64,000 nt of DNA from DASXZH01 sp036502005 (GTDB lineage Bacteria; Armatimonadota; Fimbriimonadia; Fimbriimonadales; Fimbriimonadaceae), in NCBI GenBank assembly GCA_036502005.1, contig DASXZH010000082.1, positions 1 to 64,000 on the forward strand, given 5' to 3'. This document shows positions 62,253-64,000 of this stretch, piece by piece. The position numbers and the translations under genes are program-made. How positions within the stretch are numbered: the first letter of the stretch is position 1; each line of letters starts with the position of its first letter. The notes beneath the pieces were generated by a model. It did no database searches. It was not told the origin of the DNA and saw only the letters and a program-made list of their open reading frames with translations.

Positions 62253-63452
62253 TTAAGCTACTTGTCCACGTGTAGTTTGGGGCCGCAAGCCTAGTCCAAA
62301 CATGCACACCGCCCCTAACACCAGCGCGATGACCATCAGCAAAATCGCGCCGTCGAAGTTCTTCATCTTGTCGGCCAAACCGCCGATGGCAATTTGGCCC
62401 AAGAACCCGCCGACTTGCCCTCCAAAGTTCACCACCCCGCTAAAGGCGCCTCGGGAACCAGCCGGAGCCAAGTCCAAAATGCTTCCCCAGAACGGCCCAA
62501 ACGCGCCGAGCAAAAAGAATGCGCCAGCAGATAATCCGCCAACACAAACCACCACCGACGACCCCTTTAAAGCAACAAAGAAAAACACGGCTGATAGCAG
62601 ATAGCAAAGCCCTACAAGCAGGGAACGTCGCGAGGCGAAAAGACCGGTTCCAAGTTGCCCAATAGTGAGCAGCCCAACAAAACCGAAGGCAAAAGGCAGC
62701 GAACCAACAAACCCAAGATCATGGAGGCTTACATGCCGCTGCTCTTGCAAATAGGTCGGGATCCATCCAATAAAGCCCCAAAAACTTATATTAAACAGAA
62801 GGTATGCGCTGATAGACATCCAGGTTGGCGCGTTCTTGAGAGCGGCCCTTAAATCTCTCAAATTGCTCCTCTCAACAGCCGGGCCCCCGGACGAAGAAGG
62901 CAATAACGCAAACAGCAGGCCCGAAACAATCAAGCCGAGTCCTGCAAAGCACCAGAACATCACCCGCCAGCCAACGGCGGCCAGCAACCATACAGCCAGG
63001 GGCGTGGCCAGAAGCGGTCCAACCGCCAAGGCCGATAGAAAGATCCCGTTAGCGCGAGAGCGTTCTTGTGGCTCAAAGTGGTCGCCGATCAGCTTAAACT
63101 GGGCCCCGTTTTCGATCCCCTCGCCAATACCAAAAACCACGCGTATCGCAATCAGTATTGCAAAAGAAGCGGCCATGCCAGTCAACCCTGTAAACAAGGA
63201 CCAAATAAGCAATGCGGCCACCAGCAACGGCTTTGAACCGAACCTATCGGCTAGCCAACCGCCCGGGAACTGAAGTAGCGCATAGCCAACCGTAAAGGCT
63301 GACAACACAAAACCAAACGCGGTCTTTGTGATATGGAGGTCGGCCATGATGGCCTTCCCCGCCACCGAAATATCCACCCGGTCCATGTATGCAACCAGCA
63401 TCATGAGCCAGATCAGGAAAAGGATTAGATGTTTAGAGGGTTTGGGGGCCAA
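62253..63452 (-). CDS. MFS transporter, anion:cation symporter-like
   Basis: 399 residues, twelve membrane helices. The DRVDISVAGKAIMADL region after helix 1, the motif GWLADRFGSKPLLV between helices 2 and 3, and EGIENGAQFKLIGDHF are typical of the ACS family, which imports sugar acids and similar organic anions. The substrate is not predictable. No partner gene. Confidence 0.87.
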   Translation of the reverse strand: MAPKPSKHLILFLIWLMMLVAYMDRVDISVAGKAIMADLHITKTAFGFVLSAFTVGYALLQFPGGWLADRFGSKPLLVAALLIWSLFTGLTGMAASFAILIAIRVVFGIGEGIENGAQFKLIGDHFEPQERSRANGIFLSALAVGPLLATPLAVWLLAAVGWRVMFWCFAGLGLIVSGLLFALLPSSSGGPAVERSNLRDLRAALKNAPTWMSISAYLLFNISFWGFIGWIPTYLQEQRHVSLHDLGFVGSLPFAFGFVGLLTIGQLGTGLFASRRSLLVGLCYLLSAVFFFVALKGSSVVVCVGGLSAGAFFLLGAFGPFWGSILDLAPAGSRGAFSGVVNFGGQVGGFLGQIAIGGLADKMKNFDGAILLMVIALVLGAVCMFGLGLRPQTTRGQVA

Positions 63453-63484
63453 ATGGAGTGCACCAAAGCTGTGACTGTTCGAGA

Positions 63485-63540
63485 ATTCATCATCTCTCCT
63501 TGAGGAGAGGTCGCTGAAGAACGAAGCGGGAGAGGGCTAG
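63485..63540. repeat. Palindromic repeat (CTCTCC...GGAGAG type)
   Basis: CATCTCTCCTTGAGGAGAGG, TCGCTGAAGAACGAAGCGGG, AGAGGGCTAG. Similar to the G-rich insert in the PLP-enzyme gene. Confidence 0.6.
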
Positions 63541-63573
63541 ATCTGCTGCGCCTTTGAGCTCCCCCAATATCCT

Positions 63574-64000
63574 TCAAGACTTATGATAGTCAGTTATGAA
63601 CAGCGTCCGCCAGGTCGAGCCCGTTTTCATCTGAAGCGTATAGGTGAAATGGTCGTCGGCTTCTCTGTCGTAAGTGGCCTTCATAATCGGGCCCTTATAG
63701 TCTGGCTTTGCGGCCGTTTCCATCACGAGCTTGTCGCCAGAGATTGCGCCGGTTAGCATTTGTGGATCAACCGACGTATCGTTGAACCACCAAACCTTGT
63801 ATTGGCCAAGTTTGGGATCGTACGCCAGCATGTGAACGGCCGAACCAGTGCGCCCACCGGGGAGCGTTGTCAGGCTCTTCTCCTGCATGTAGCGCCCGCC
63901 AACTTCCTTGGTCACGCTAAGCGTTATATCGGCCGCCATCGTCCTGCCGCCATCCATCTGGAAGTTCTGTTTGCCGCTCCAGTTTCCCTCAAGGAACGAA
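63574..64000 (-). CDS. Partial protein of unknown function (DUF1579-like), runs off the right edge
   Basis: The frame is open from the window edge (LEGNWSGKQNFQMDGGRTMA) to the stop at 63574, at least 142 residues. Seen: ITLSVTKEVGGRYMQEKSLT, AYDPKLGQYKVWWFNDTS, GDKLVMETAAKPDYKGPIM, HFTYTLQMKTGSTWRTLF. The pattern is that of small lipocalin-like DUF1579 proteins. An internal ATG at 63957 is too far in to be the start. Confidence 0.6.
   Translation of the reverse strand, partial: SFLEGNWSGKQNFQMDGGRTMAADITLSVTKEVGGRYMQEKSLTTLPGGRTGSAVHMLAYDPKLGQYKVWWFNDTSVDPQMLTGAISGDKLVMETAAKPDYKGPIMKATYDREADDHFTYTLQMKTGSTWRTLFITDYHKS

Overview
The window looks like chromosomal DNA of a free-living diderm bacterium of moderate GC content. 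My best guess is Armatimonadota, class Fimbriimonadia. The inference rests on a combination, not on a marker gene: a Pup-ligase (PafA)-type protein, a type II pseudopilin of the H-X9-DG (DUF1559) kind with a lipoprotein behind it, an LptD-like outer-membrane protein, a short IF2, many secreted Ig/propeller lipoproteins and a glycan/rhamnose locus. No rRNA gene, intact tRNA gene, prophage or CRISPR array was seen.

Layout. 0.2-0.35 kb: small His-rich exported protein with its own terminator. 0.4-12.4 kb, all on the minus strand: UPF0182 membrane protein, aroA, cmk, three tandem paralogous lipoproteins, a VOC protein and guaA. 12.4-15.1 kb: a four-helix-bundle (S23/bAvd-like) gene between inverted 7-bp repeat arms, an AcuC-like deacetylase, and a PLP-dependent desulfhydrase/deaminase-like gene with a repeat inserted in frame. 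15.3-20.2 kb: DUF4173 membrane protein, a repeat field, a frameshifted lipoprotein and frameshifted pseudopilin, and pafA. 20.3-27 kb: large repeat-rich exported protein, glycogen debranching enzyme, small orphan gene, exceptional bidirectional terminator, LptD-like protein. 27.3-29.9 kb: ECF sigma factor, zinc-binding anti-sigma factor and an unknown membrane protein, joined by ATGA overlaps. 30.5-34.8 kb: glnD-like gene, two TrkA-type proteins, small membrane protein. 35.5-44.3 kb, minus strand: scpA, scpB, D,D-carboxypeptidase, pseudouridine synthase, rhamnulokinase, rhamnose isomerase, GH20 hexosaminidase-like. 44.4-51.5 kb: small orphan, a RAYT/IS200-like transposase with its REP repeats, an orphan, purA, a two-gene P-loop ATPase + TPR cassette, and an orphan ABC ATPase. 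51.6-56 kb: folB, then nusA-rnpM-infB behind an apparent leader attenuator. 56.6-64 kb: orphan exported protein, winged-helix AlkZ-like protein, small exported peptide, clpB behind a HAIR-like operator, MFS transporter, and a partial gene at the right edge.

The strongest unexplained signal is not a protein family. Intergenic regions repeatedly hold arrays with a strict 7-base period whose unit differs from place to place (TTTTCTA, GTCGAAA, GCATTCG, CCTATCA, ATACCGA and others). Most come as pairs of inverted arms enclosing 2 to about 440 bp. One pair encloses the four-helix-bundle gene, an arrangement like the intervening sequences of some 23S rRNA genes, in which inverted arms enclose an S23-family gene. 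I propose, as inference, that this is an autonomous unit and that the other arm pairs are derivatives. At least four other dispersed repeat families are present. Repeat copies interrupt two enzyme genes without breaking the reading frame (the PLP enzyme and rhaB). The second candidate for an undescribed system is the ATPase-TPR pair at 48.1-50.6 kb, which resembles NTP-dependent conflict (defence) modules.
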